From assembly GCA_963700895.1 (NCBI GenBank), contig CAVOZI010000013.1, positions 49,829 to 113,828 on the forward strand: a stretch of 64,000 bases of DNA, written 5' to 3'. Both the position numbers and the translations under genes were made by a program. This DNA is from Anderseniella sp963700895 (GTDB lineage: Bacteria; Pseudomonadota; Alphaproteobacteria; Rhizobiales; Aestuariivirgaceae). The notes below the pieces were generated by a model that was not told where the DNA came from, made no database searches, and saw only the letters and a program-made list of their open reading frames with translations. This document shows positions 1 through 8,927 of this stretch, one piece after another (the first letter of the stretch is position 1; the number at the start of each line of letters is the position of its first letter).

Positions 1-1
1 C

Positions 2-16
2 GCTGGCGCGGGCTGA
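2..16 (+). CDS. possible last codons of an upstream gene (plsX expected by synteny)
   Basis: Four codons and a TGA stop lie just before fabH. In alphaproteobacteria the gene directly upstream of fabH is usually plsX, so this may be its 3' end. The stretch is too short to identify and rests on synteny alone. Confidence 0.25.
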   Translation, partial: AGAG

Positions 17-35
17 ACAGGATAGAATTCAACAC

Positions 36-1004
36 ATGCATCGTTCCGTTATCCGCTCCGTCGGTTCGTATCTGCCGAAACGCGTGCTTTCCAATGCCGA
101 ACTGGCGACCATGGTCGACACCTCCGACGAGTGGATCGTCGAGCGCACCGGCATCCGTCAGCGGCACATCGCGGCTGAAGGCGAGTTCACCTCCCACCTT
201 GCCGTCAAGGCTGCCCAGGCGGCGCTGGACAATGCCGGCATGGCGGCCAGCGAGATTGATCTGATCGTGCTGGCGACGTCCACCCCCGACCAGACCTTTC
301 CGGCCACTGCCGCTACGGTGCAGGCTGAACTCGGGATCACCCGTGGCGCCGCCTTCGATATCCAGGCCGTGTGCTCGGGCTTCGTTTATGCGCTCACAAC
401 CGCCGACAACTTCATAAAGACCGGTTCCGCGCAGAACGTGCTGGTGATCGGCTCGGAAACGTTCTCCCGGATTCTGGACTGGCAGGATCGCGGCACTTGC
501 GTGTTGTTTGGTGACGGGGCAGGGGCAGTCGTGGTCACCGGGGCAACCCCGGATGAAGATCCTGCCCGGGGCATCCTCGCCACCCGCCTGCGCAGCGATG
601 GCCGTTTCCGTGACAAGCTGTTCGTCGATGGCGGCCCGTCAACAACCGGTACTGTCGGTCATTTGCGAATGGAAGGACGGGAGGTGTTCAAGCACGCCGT
701 CACCAACATCTCCGACGTCATGGGCGAGACCTTGGCGCAAGCCGGGCTTGATGCAGCGGACATTGACCTGTTCGTGCCGCACCAGGCGAACCGTCGCATA
801 CTGGACGGTACCGCCCGCAAGTTCGGTCTGTCGATTGACAAGGTGGTGATTACCGTCGACATGCACGGCAACACGTCGGCAGCCTCCATTCCATTGGCGC
901 TGGATGTTGCGCGAAACGATGGTCGGCTGAAGCCTGGCAGCCTCGTGTTGATGGAGGCAATGGGTGGCGGGTTTACCTGGGGCGCGGTACTGGCGCGCTG
1001 GTGA
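36..1004 (+). CDS. fabH: 3-oxoacyl-[acyl-carrier-protein] synthase III (KAS III)
   Basis: FabH condenses acetyl-CoA with malonyl-ACP to start type II fatty acid synthesis in the cytoplasm. The 322-residue product has normal family length. The thiolase-fold catalytic triad is complete: Cys113 in IQAVCSGF, His249 in VPHQANRR and Asn279 in HGNTSAAS. The N-terminal DEWIVERTGIRQR block is also typical. The gene precedes ihfA and a MerR-type regulator, an order conserved in Rhizobiales-type alphaproteobacteria. No frameshift or missing residue was seen. Confidence 0.97.
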   Translation: MHRSVIRSVGSYLPKRVLSNAELATMVDTSDEWIVERTGIRQRHIAAEGEFTSHLAVKAAQAALDNAGMAASEIDLIVLATSTPDQTFPATAATVQAELGITRGAAFDIQAVCSGFVYALTTADNFIKTGSAQNVLVIGSETFSRILDWQDRGTCVLFGDGAGAVVVTGATPDEDPARGILATRLRSDGRFRDKLFVDGGPSTTGTVGHLRMEGREVFKHAVTNISDVMGETLAQAGLDAADIDLFVPHQANRRILDGTARKFGLSIDKVVITVDMHGNTSAASIPLALDVARNDGRLKPGSLVLMEAMGGGFTWGAVLARW

Positions 1005-1091
1005 TTTCCGGTAGTTTTTCCGCCCACTTGTTACCTTGCGTAAAAATTGACATGGCCGGGTCTTTTTCTGTAAGAGAAAGTTGCGGCAAGA

Positions 1092-1122
1092 TTGACTTGT
1101 TCAGGTCAAGACGTGGTATAGT
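1092..1122 (+). promoter_or_regulatory. candidate promoter for ihfA
   Basis: TTGACT at 1092-1097 and TATAGT at 1117-1122 are separated by 19 bp, with a TG just before the -10 element. A start site near 1129 would give a short leader to the ihfA ATG at 1148. A second candidate is TTGACA at 1047-1052 with TAAGAG at 1071-1076. The 19-bp spacer is longer than optimal, so this is a prediction only. Confidence 0.4.
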
Positions 1123-1147
1123 GAAAGAACTTCTGAGGGCTAGGCAA

Positions 1148-1462
1148 ATGTCAAAAACGTTGACCAGGGCAGACCTGAGTGAAGCCGTTCACCGCAAGGT
1201 GGGGTTGTCGCGTACTGAGTCTGCCGATCTCGTGAAGACTGTAATCGACCTGATTTCGGATGCCTTGATCGCGGGACAGCAAGTCAAGCTATCGTCCTTC
1301 GGCACGTTTGACGTGCGCGCCAAGCGCGAGCGCGTTGGCCGAAACCCCAAGACCGGCGAGGAAGTACCGATCACCCCGCGCCGGGTGCTCGTCTTTCGCC
1401 CCAGCCAGATCATGAAAGCTGTCGTGAACGGCGAACAGGTCACAACCGCCAGTGACACTTGA
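1148..1462 (+). CDS. ihfA: integration host factor subunit alpha
   Basis: This is one half of the IHF heterodimer, a nucleoid protein that bends DNA at specific sites. The 104-residue product has the HU/IHF fold and the arm signature around residues 45-75 (SSFGTFDVRAKRERVGRNP), including the conserved RNPKTGE arm tip. The ATG at 1148 is chosen because MSKTLTRADL matches the usual IhfA start; an in-frame extension to 1001 would add a non-homologous leader. It sits 143 bp after fabH, probably with its own promoter, and 29 bp before the MerR-type gene. Confidence 0.95.
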   Translation: MSKTLTRADLSEAVHRKVGLSRTESADLVKTVIDLISDALIAGQQVKLSSFGTFDVRAKRERVGRNPKTGEEVPITPRRVLVFRPSQIMKAVVNGEQVTTASDT

Positions 1463-1491
1463 CACATAATGGTCAAGGGGAGGGGACGAGA

Positions 1492-2008
1492 ATGAGCGAC
1501 AAGGCGCCGGAAGCCTTCCGAACCATCTCTGAAGTTGCCGAACAACTGGATGTGCCGCAGCACGTCCTGCGGTTCTGGGAAACAAGAATTCTCGCAAATC
1601 CGGCCGATGAAACGGGGTGGGGGACGACGGTATTACCGTCCCGCCGACGTCGATCTCCTCAAGGGCATTCGCACCTTGCTATACGGCGAAGGCTACACGA
1701 TCCGTGGCGCCCAGAAGATCCTGAAGGATCAGGGTGTAGCCCATGTGGTCGCCATAGGGCGCGGTGAGATATCCGCAGAACCCGCCGACGAAAACGACAA
1801 TGGCGCAAGGAAGCAGGCCGCCACGCTGTCGCCAGCCAGTCCGGCCCCGCAGCCGGAACGGTCAACCATGCGTCCGGCCGAGCAGTCTGGCCGCATCCAG
1901 ACCCGCGTCGTGCATGAACTCACACCTGCGCAAATCGACGAATTGCGCCTTGCCCTTACCGATCTCGCGGCAGCCCGCCGCCTGCTGCTTCCCGATCAGG
2001 CAAAATGA
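1492..2008 (+). CDS. MerR-family transcriptional regulator (frameshifted)
   Basis: An N-terminal winged helix-turn-helix (FRTISEVAEQLDVPQHVLRFWE) is followed, in another frame, by GGGRRYYRPADVDLL and the helix region to about residue 85, then a low-complexity linker and a C-terminal helix. Together they make one MerR-like protein of about 171 residues, which usually binds DNA as a dimer. Removing one A from the AGAATTC stretch at 1585-1591 restores WETRFSQIRPMKRGGG, the expected family sequence. The break is therefore a one-base insertion, more likely a sequence error than a real lesion. The ihfA-merR adjacency is conserved in alphaproteobacteria; the target genes are unknown. Confidence 0.88.
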
Positions 2009-2149
2009 TTGGCGTCCGCAGATTTGCGGTGCGCCAACAAATCATTCCAGCAGGCTGATTGCGGGCTTTCCTTTTGCGGCGGACGGGTGCTATACCGCGC
2101 CAGTCCGGTCGTGATGATTGCTCATCTGGCCGGCGCCGGAAAACAGGGT

Positions 2150-2226
2150 CGGAGCGTAGCGCAGCCCGGTAGCGCACTTGTCTGGGGGACAAGGGGTCGT
2201 GGGTTCGAATCCCGCCGCTCCGACCA
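2150..2226 (+). tRNA. tRNA-Pro (GGG)
   Basis: A complete 77-nt cloverleaf: acceptor CGGAGCG/CGCTCCG, D arm GCGCAGCCCGGTAGCGC, anticodon stem CTTGT/ACAAG with loop CTGGGGG (anticodon GGG), T loop TTCGAAT, and an encoded CCA. A TG-extended TATACC at 2091-2096 upstream could be its -10 element. A proline tRNA after merR is a common arrangement in Rhizobiales. Confidence 0.97.
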
Positions 2227-2258
2227 GTTCCGGCCGCTTGACCCCGATAACGCTGTCA

Positions 2259-3506
2259 CTATCCGCCATTTGCGGGATTTGGGCCGCCGCGCTCGATGGT
2301 TGCGGCATACAGTCCCCACGACAGCCCCAGCAGCAGATAGAAGTGACGCCAGTGGTCGGTATCGATCTGGACGCCCTGCAGAATGGTGGCCAACAGGACC
2401 GAATTGATGGCAATGGCGTGGTGCTGCCACGCAGTCGCGGTAAAGATTGACCGCCACATGATGCCAATGGTCGAGATGATCAGCAGCAGGTAGGAAAACC
2501 CGCCGAGCCAGCCATAGGCCGAGAACGCATTCAGGAAGACATTGTGTGGGGCTTCCCCCCAGATCTTGCTGAACTGCAGCGGACCGTAGCCGTTGGGCAG
2601 GGCGACCAGTTCCAACAGTGAATTCAGCTGCCGCCCGAACCGGCCGGTTTCGCCAACGTCGTAGGACTGGTTGAGGCTGAAGCGCAACAGGAATACCTCG
2701 CGCACCTTTTCGATCGACAAGGCTACGGACAGAAGCAGGCTGAAGGCGATGACGCCAGCAACGACGTACAGGATGATGCGCCCGCGCAGCGCGACGGACC
2801 GCGTCAGCAGAAAGCTCAGGCCGACCATCATGGCGGTGGCGGCAATGGCATTCATCCAGGCGCCGCGTGAAAAGGCCAGAAACAGACCTGCTGCGATGAT
2901 GGTCAGCATGACAAGCCGCGCCAGCGCCCATCGGCGTTTCAGCACCACGATATCCTGCACCAGAAACACGAAGGGCGCGATCAGGAAGGTCGACAGCACA
3001 TTCGGGTCCTTGAACAGGCCCTGCGCGCGCTGGATCGGCGCCCAGGCCTCGCCGAGGCCGAACAGGTTGAAATAGCCGATCATGCCATTGATGGCCGCAA
3101 TGACGCCGGCAAAGACCCATGCATGGCGGATGGTGGCGAGGATCGGTACCGGCGCCCGCAGCACCGCCATGGCGAAAAAGATCGCGGTGACTGCCATGTA
3201 TACCGACACGTAGACGAACATCTTGGCCTTGGCGTCGAACAATATGGGCATGACCGAAAGGAAGCCGCCGAAATTGTACAGCGACAGGAACACGATCAGC
3301 GGACCGAAGATCATCGATACCTGCATGCCGCCCGCCAGGAACAGCAACAGCGTGATGGCGAACAGGCCTTCATAGGGAGCGGGCTCGATGACCACCACGA
3401 ACCCCGACGCGATCATCAGCCACAGGAAAAAGCGCTGGACGCTCTCCATCGCCAGTAGCGGGACGCCAGAACGTCCGTGGCCTGCTGTTGCTGAAAGGTC
3501 GGTCAT
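2259..3506 (-). CDS. O-antigen ligase / polysaccharide polymerase-like membrane protein
   Basis: This 415-residue polytopic protein has about ten hydrophobic segments. It carries an SRGAW motif before a large periplasmic loop and GEAPHNVFL in that loop, both typical of the WaaL/Wzy_C family, which joins or polymerises lipid-linked glycans on the periplasmic side of the inner membrane. It lies 82 bp downstream of the sugar transferase on the same strand, so a role in the same exopolysaccharide or O-antigen pathway is likely. Polymerase (Wzy) and ligase (WaaL) cannot be separated from sequence alone. Confidence 0.82.
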   Translation of the reverse strand: MTDLSATAGHGRSGVPLLAMESVQRFFLWLMIASGFVVVIEPAPYEGLFAITLLLFLAGGMQVSMIFGPLIVFLSLYNFGGFLSVMPILFDAKAKMFVYVSVYMAVTAIFFAMAVLRAPVPILATIRHAWVFAGVIAAINGMIGYFNLFGLGEAWAPIQRAQGLFKDPNVLSTFLIAPFVFLVQDIVVLKRRWALARLVMLTIIAAGLFLAFSRGAWMNAIAATAMMVGLSFLLTRSVALRGRIILYVVAGVIAFSLLLSVALSIEKVREVFLLRFSLNQSYDVGETGRFGRQLNSLLELVALPNGYGPLQFSKIWGEAPHNVFLNAFSAYGWLGGFSYLLLIISTIGIMWRSIFTATAWQHHAIAINSVLLATILQGVQIDTDHWRHFYLLLGLSWGLYAATIERGGPNPANGG

Positions 3507-3588
3507 GGCTGGCCTGCCGTGGTCAAGGAATCATTAACCACGTTTTAGCGCGCCAATCCTTACCGGCTGGTTTCCGGCACACCGCGCT

Positions 3589-4815
3589 TCAATAGGCATT
3601 CTCCGATTTCAGCAGGGCGAACGGCGTCATGGCGAGAATTTTCAGGTCGAACAGCAGTGACCAGTTCTCGATGTAGTAGAGGTCGAACTCCACCCGGCGG
3701 CGGATCTTGTCCTCGGTATCGGTTTCCCCGCGCCAGCCGTTGATCTGGGCCCAGCCGGTAATGCCGGGCTTGACCTTGTGCCGGGCGAAATAACCGTCAA
3801 CCACGTCATCGTACAGCCGGTCTGCCGCCTTGGCGTGGTGCGCGTGCGGCCGGGGGCCGACCAGCGACAGGTCGCCTCGCAACACGTTGATGAGTTGCGG
3901 CAACTCGTCCAGCGACGTCTTGCGGATGAAACGGCCCACCCGGGTCACTCTCGGGTCGTCGCGGGTCACCAGCTTGTTCGCGCGTGCATCGCACATGTCG
4001 GTGTACATGGAACGGAACTTCAACACCTCGATTGGCTGGTTGTTGAACCCGTATCGCTGCTGCCGGAACAGCACCGGTCCCTTGCTCTCCAGACGGATCG
4101 CAATGGCAACCGCAAGCATGACCGGCGATAGCAGCATAAGCGCGATACTGGCGATAACCTTGTCTTCAATCGTTTTGAGCAAACGGCCCCAGTCGCGCAG
4201 CGGCTGGTCGAAGACATCGATCATCGGCACGTTGCCGATCCATGAATAGGCCCGCGGCCGGTAGCGTAGCCGCTGCGAATGAGCGGACAGACGGATGTCC
4301 ACAGGCAGCACCCAAAGCTGTTTCATGATCTGCAGCAGCCTGCTCTCTGCGGCTACCGGCAAGCTGATCACCAGCATGTCGACGCCATAGGTCCGAGTGA
4401 AATCCACCAGTTCCTGGATATTGCCAAGCTTTGGCAGACGCCCCACGGCTTGAGGCGACCGGTCATCATTGCGGTCGTCGAACAGGCCGACGATCTCGAC
4501 GAAACTGTTGTTGCTGGCGTGCAGGGAAGAGATCAGCTGCGCGGCCGGCTCTCCGCCGCCTACAATGACCACCCGGGTGCTCAGCCTGCCCTGACGGTGC
4601 CAGTAATGCATCTGGGCGCGCATCGCGGCATGGCTCGCGATCAGCAGGATGATCGACAAGGCGAAGAAGCCAACCAGCCAGACGCGCGAATAGTTGTCGC
4701 CCAGCTTGCCGAGGAATATGACCGCCATCGTCACCATCAGCAATGCACTCATCAGGGCCGCGATGCGCAAGGCCTGGCGCCCAAGCGGTTGCAGCAGTCC
4801 CGCAGCATACAGGTC
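3589..4815 (-). CDS. undecaprenyl-phosphate sugar phosphotransferase (WcaJ/ExoY type), N-terminus missing
   Basis: This membrane enzyme loads the first sugar phosphate onto undecaprenyl phosphate to start a repeat unit. About 408 residues remain. Present are one or two N-proximal membrane helices, a CoA-binding-like Rossmann region (RVVIVGGGEPAAQLI), one further hydrophobic segment, and the C-terminal catalytic domain with KFRSMYTD, RKTSLDELPQLINVLRGDLS, VGPRPH and PGITGWAQINGWRG. Family members are about 460-510 residues, so roughly 80-100 N-terminal residues are absent. Homologous-looking sequence stops near 4815 (DLYAAGLLQP), where the opposite-strand co-polymerase begins. No start codon is available at this edge, so the gene is 5'-truncated here. 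Confidence 0.85.
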   Translation of the reverse strand, partial: DLYAAGLLQPLGRQALRIAALMSALLMVTMAVIFLGKLGDNYSRVWLVGFFALSIILLIASHAAMRAQMHYWHRQGRLSTRVVIVGGGEPAAQLISSLHASNNSFVEIVGLFDDRNDDRSPQAVGRLPKLGNIQELVDFTRTYGVDMLVISLPVAAESRLLQIMKQLWVLPVDIRLSAHSQRLRYRPRAYSWIGNVPMIDVFDQPLRDWGRLLKTIEDKVIASIALMLLSPVMLAVAIAIRLESKGPVLFRQQRYGFNNQPIEVLKFRSMYTDMCDARANKLVTRDDPRVTRVGRFIRKTSLDELPQLINVLRGDLSLVGPRPHAHHAKAADRLYDDVVDGYFARHKVKPGITGWAQINGWRGETDTEDKIRRRVEFDLYYIENWSLLFDLKILAMTPFALLKSENAY

Positions 4816-6872
4816 GTGTTGTCCCGCGACCTTGCCATGAAGGCGATAGAGGACCTCAAGCTCAATGAGGTGGCGGAGTTCGATCCGCTGAAGTCCGGCA
4901 TCGGGCAGGTGGGGCGGTTGATGATCGCCTTCGGTCTGAAGCCTGATCCAGCCACCATGACGGAGGACCAGCGGGTCATAGACCACTACTTCGACAAGCT
5001 GTCTGCATTTGAGGTGCCTGGGTCTTCCGTCATCACCGTGAAGTTCGAGTCCCGGGATCCGCAGCTGGCCACGAATGTCGCCAACCGGATTGCCGAATAC
5101 TACATCCTGTTCTCCCGCCAGGCCATGAACGAGCCGACGGACGAGGCGAGGGACTGGCTGGCCACGCAGATTGACGACCTGCGCAGCAAGGTCGTCGACT
5201 CGGAAGGCGCCGTTGAGCGCTTTCGCGCCGAAGCCGGCATCTTCCGCGGCGCCCAGGCCAAACTCGACAACGAAGAGCTGTCCTCGCTGAATTCCCAGAT
5301 CATCCTTGCATCTGCTGCCCGGTCCGAGGCCGAGGCCAAGGCGGCCTCGATCCGCGAATTGCTCAAGACCACCGGAACGGTCGATACCTCGGCCGACGTG
5401 TTGGGTTCGCCGTTGATCCAGCGGTTGCGTGAACAGCAGGTTCAGCTCACCCGCTCCAGGGCCAAACTGTCCACCATCTATCTCGACAATCACCCGCGCA
5501 TCATCGCGGTCAACCGTGAGCTCGAGGATCTCAACCGTCAGCTGCGCAACGAGGCGTTCAAGGTTGTCGAGCGGCTGGAGCAGGAAGCCAAGGTTGCCGC
5601 GGCGCGCGAGAATTCGCTGCGCCAGAATCTCGGTGCCCTCAAGCAGCAGGCCAACATATCGAGCGCCGACGATGTGCGGCTGCGTGAGCTCGAGCGCGAG
5701 GCGGCGGCCAATCGCAGCCTGCTCGAAAGCTTCCTTGTCCGCTACACGGACGCAAATGCACGCCGTGATTCTTCGGCGCAACCGGGCCTCGGGCGGATCA
5801 TTTCGGCAGCAGGCGTGCCCTCGACGCCTTCGTTCCCCAAGAAGGGGCCGATCATGCTGCTGGCCACGCTTGGCGGCTTCATGCTGGCGCTTGGCCTTGC
5901 CTTCGTGGTGGAAGTTCTCGGCGCGGCAGGGCAAGCCGTTGCAAGACCTGTCCCGCGCGCTGCCGGGCCGGCACAGCCACCCCAACAGGCCGCTTATGGC
6001 TCCCATGTGGCGGCTGTCCCGCCTGCAGCCCCGTCTGCTCCTTTCGTGCAGATGCCGGCCAATGCTGTGCCCCCATATGCCGGTGCAGCCATCTCGCCGG
6101 CTCCTGCAACGGCAATGGCTCCGGCCACGACGCCAGAGCTGCAGCGCAATCCGGCGGGCAACTGCTGGCATCTCTTCCCGCCATGCAGACATCGATGGTT
6201 GCGATGCATGCCGCCAGTCAGGCCTTGTTCGAAGCCGGCAGTGTCTATCGCACGGCAGTCGAGCCGGTCGCTGCAGGGCTCGCCCATCTTGCTCAGCAAG
6301 GCGGTCACCGCCGGATCTCTCTGATCAACCTTACTGGCCGGGATCTTGACAGCGCCACCCTGAGCCTCGGGCTTGGCCGGTTGCTGGCTGCCAGAGGTTT
6401 CAACACGGTATTGGTGGATACCGCCGGTGGCGGGGCAGGCATCGGTTCACTCGTGCCATCGGCTTCGGCCAAGGGCATCCTTGATCTGGTGGCCGGTGCC
6501 GCTGGTTTCAGCGATGTGGTACGCAAGGACATGCAGACCCCGCTGCAAGTCATCGCTGCCGGGGCCGGTCCTGCCACGCCGCGGCTTGACAGCGTGGCGA
6601 TAGCGAAGCTGGAGCAGGCCATCAAGGCGCTGGAACAGGTTTACCAGGTCTGCCTCGTGCATCTGGGCGAAGGCAATGCCGGCAATGTGGAACTGGCAGC
6701 CAATTCGCAGGTCGTGCTGGTGCTCGCCGAAGCAGGCAGGGTGGCGGAGGCCCGCGAGATCTGCGATGCGCTGAAGTCGGGTCCTGTCCGCCAGACAGAG
6801 GTTATCCGCGTCGAGGCAGGAAGTCAGCAGGCCTCGGGAGGCGCGTTCCAGAACATCGCTGCCTCGCTTTAG
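4807..6872 (+). CDS. GumC/Wzz-family polysaccharide co-polymerase with degenerate BY-kinase-like domain (5'-truncated, frameshifted)
   Basis: The protein resembles inner-membrane chain-length and export co-polymerases. Visible parts are the end of a Wzz domain (VVLSRDLAMKAIEDLKL), a long periplasmic coiled coil, a proline-containing second membrane helix (PSFPKKGPIMLLATLGGF), a Pro/Ala-rich linker, and a C-terminal CpsD-like fold (FNTVLVDTAGGGAGIGSL). The P-loop position reads LTGRDLDSATLS and has no GKS/T, so kinase activity is doubtful. The first 90-120 residues are missing. A net -1 frameshift lies near 6156-6158: one extra G in GCGGG restores NPAGQLLASLPAM. Treat it as one gene with two sequence defects. 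Confidence 0.8.
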
Positions 6873-6973
6873 GTTTTTCGCAACATGCCCCGGCTACGAT
6901 GCGGGTGAAGCTGGCATGATGCTTGCTGCCGGAGATGCCTAACCACCGGTCCTGAACGATTACGCCTGGGCAT

Positions 6974-8026
6974 ATGAGCGCTTACGAGAAAACCGTTTTG
7001 AAGATGCTGCACTATTCAGGTGCCGCGCACCTGCTGTCGCCATGGTTGCGGGGCAGTGGCGTCGTATTCATGCTTCATCACGTACTGCCCGGCGGCGGCC
7101 TTGCGCCGGGGTTTGCACCCAATGCAGGACTGGAAGTCACGCCCGAATTCCTCGACGAGGTGATTCAACTTGTGAAGGACAAGGGCTATCGGCTTGTTTC
7201 ACTTGAAGAAGCTGCCGATATCCTGATGTCTGGAAAGGATCAGGCAGCCCCTTTTGCCGCCTTCACCCTCGATGATGGCTATCGCGACAATTACGAACAC
7301 GCCTGGCCGGTCTTCCGGACTCACAGCTGCCCGTTCACCATATTCGTTGCTCCGGACATCGCCGATGGCACGTGCGCCTTGTGGTGGCGGGGCCTGGAGT
7401 TCCTGATCGCGTCCAGCGATTCAATTGATCTTGAACTGGCCGGAGAGCGGTTTTCCGGTCCGGCCGGCACGCCTGACGAAAAGTGTGCAATGTTCCAGCG
7501 CATGTACTGGCCGCTCCGAAACTGTCCGGAAACGGAACAACGCGAGTGGATCAAAACGGCTTGCAACGCGGCCGGAATCGACCTGGACGCCTACTGCCGC
7601 GCGCAGGCGATGAACTGGGACCAGATCCGCACCATCAACCGCGACCCCTTGTGCACCATCGGCGCCCATACCATGGGTCACCACGCGCTGAAGAAACTTG
7701 ACGCAGGCGAGGCGATGCGGGAGATCGTGGCGTCGCGCGACAGGATTGCGGTCGAGCTTGGCGAGGTGCCGCGCACCTTTGCGTATCCCTACGGTGACGA
7801 GACCTCTGCCGGGCCGGAGGAGTTCGAGATGGTCAGGCAGGTGGGCTTCAAGGTGGCCGTCACGACCCGCAAGGGCATGCTGTTTCCCGAACACCGCGAT
7901 CACCTGACGGCTCTGCCGCAGTTCTCCCTCAACGGTGATTACCAGCAGTGCGACCTGACCGACGTTCTGCTGACCGGCGCCCCGTTTGCCATGTACAACC
8001 GGTTGCAGCGGGTAGTAACGGGCTGA
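6974..8026 (+). CDS. polysaccharide deacetylase (NodB-homology domain) family protein
   Basis: This 350-residue carbohydrate esterase-4-like protein probably removes acetyl groups from a surface or secreted glycan. Motif 1 is FTLDDGYRDN (Asp100-Asp101), motif 2 is IGAHTMGHH (His232 and His236), and FAYPYGDE follows further on. The metal-binding Asp-His-His set is therefore complete. No clear signal peptide is seen, although VVFMLHHVLP near residue 30 is hydrophobic. It lies 101 bp after the co-polymerase on the same strand and fits the polysaccharide locus. The exact substrate is unknown. Confidence 0.85.
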   Translation: MSAYEKTVLKMLHYSGAAHLLSPWLRGSGVVFMLHHVLPGGGLAPGFAPNAGLEVTPEFLDEVIQLVKDKGYRLVSLEEAADILMSGKDQAAPFAAFTLDDGYRDNYEHAWPVFRTHSCPFTIFVAPDIADGTCALWWRGLEFLIASSDSIDLELAGERFSGPAGTPDEKCAMFQRMYWPLRNCPETEQREWIKTACNAAGIDLDAYCRAQAMNWDQIRTINRDPLCTIGAHTMGHHALKKLDAGEAMREIVASRDRIAVELGEVPRTFAYPYGDETSAGPEEFEMVRQVGFKVAVTTRKGMLFPEHRDHLTALPQFSLNGDYQQCDLTDVLLTGAPFAMYNRLQRVVTG

Positions 8027-8035
8027 CCAGCCGCC

Positions 8036-8257
8036 TCAGCTGTCCTTCTTGCGTTGGGCTCTTGCCATCCAGGCCACGATCAGCATTGCGCCAGGCAACC
8101 AGGCAAGCCCCGCCACCAGATAGAAGCCGAACTGGGCCGCGCCATGGGTTTCGGAGAGATAGCGGGCACCCACAGCCATGGCAATGAGCGCGTACAGCAT
8201 CAGGTAGCTCACGAACAGGATCGTGCCAACAAAGCTGCGTAGTCCTGGCTGATGCAT
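8036..8257 (-). CDS. DUF2842-like small membrane protein
   Basis: A 73-residue protein with two transmembrane helices (about residues 9-31 and 43-65) and a basic C-terminus (ARAQRKKDS). Its size and pattern match the small alphaproteobacterial DUF2842 family, whose function is unknown. It lies 23 bp downstream of the GNAT gene, at the end of the cysK-alaX-sseA-GNAT unit, and ends only 9 bp from the stop of the convergent deacetylase gene. Confidence 0.75.
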   Translation of the reverse strand: MHQPGLRSFVGTILFVSYLMLYALIAMAVGARYLSETHGAAQFGFYLVAGLAWLPGAMLIVAWMARAQRKKDS

Positions 8258-8280
8258 GTTGCTCGTTGCTCCGTTGCTGA

Positions 8281-8859
8281 TCAGGCCGGCACGGTCATGG
8301 TCTTGTCGCGCCGTTCATACGGCTTGAAACCCAGCTTCTGATAGAGCGCCAGCGCGTGCGGCGCATCGAGCGTGCAGGTCTCGACATGCAGTGACTGCGG
8401 CTTGCCGGCCCATGCCGTGCGCACTGCTTCCGACAACAGCCACTTGCCGATGCCCATGCCGTGAAATTCAGGCATAAGGCCGAAATAGGCAAGCCAGGCC
8501 TTCTCGGGATCGCGTGCATCGATCTCGAAGTAACCCGCAGGGTTGCCCCCGCAATAGGCAACGTACACGCTGACGCCGTCGGCATTGATCGCTTCGGCCA
8601 GTTGGTCATCGTTGAGCGCCTTGCGGTCCACCCAGTAATAGTCCTTGCCGACCTCGTGATAGAGGTAGCGGTAGAAACTCACGGTTGGATCGACAACGTG
8701 CATCAGCGCCAGCTTGAGGTTGACCGGCGGCATGACGCGCACCGTTGGCGGATGGTCCATGGACAGGAAGGTCACGGTTGTGTCGATCTGGCGGGTGGCG
8801 GCCTTGGCAGGCGTCTTCTTGCCCGCGCCAAAACCCGATGACGGAATCTTGCGTGTCAT
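8281..8859 (-). CDS. GNAT-family N-acetyltransferase
   Basis: The 192-residue product has a basic, poorly conserved N-terminal 30 residues and then a GNAT fold. The acetyl-CoA pyrophosphate loop is FHGMGIGKWLL, and the C-terminal ALALYQKLGFKPYERR is the usual beta6-alpha4 segment. The acceptor substrate cannot be read from sequence. It lies 68 bp downstream of sseA and 23 bp upstream of the DUF2842 gene, so it is probably co-transcribed with the cysteine-related genes. Confidence 0.85.
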   Translation of the reverse strand: MTRKIPSSGFGAGKKTPAKAATRQIDTTVTFLSMDHPPTVRVMPPVNLKLALMHVVDPTVSFYRYLYHEVGKDYYWVDRKALNDDQLAEAINADGVSVYVAYCGGNPAGYFEIDARDPEKAWLAYFGLMPEFHGMGIGKWLLSEAVRTAWAGKPQSLHVETCTLDAPHALALYQKLGFKPYERRDKTMTVPA

Positions 8860-8927
8860 TGTGCCTCTTCAAACCTTTGCCGCATGCCCTGCCGGGCGCT
8901 TCGGTATGGCAAGCTTTTGGTGCGCTG

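Noticed and set aside
4279..4806. Plus-strand N-terminal extension of the co-polymerase
   Set aside because: It is antisense to conserved sugar-transferase sequence and has no Wzz-like features, so it cannot be the true N-terminus.
3589..6192. One 867-residue minus-strand protein
   Set aside because: Only the C-terminal 408 residues are a sugar transferase; the remainder is the antisense of the co-polymerase coding sequence.
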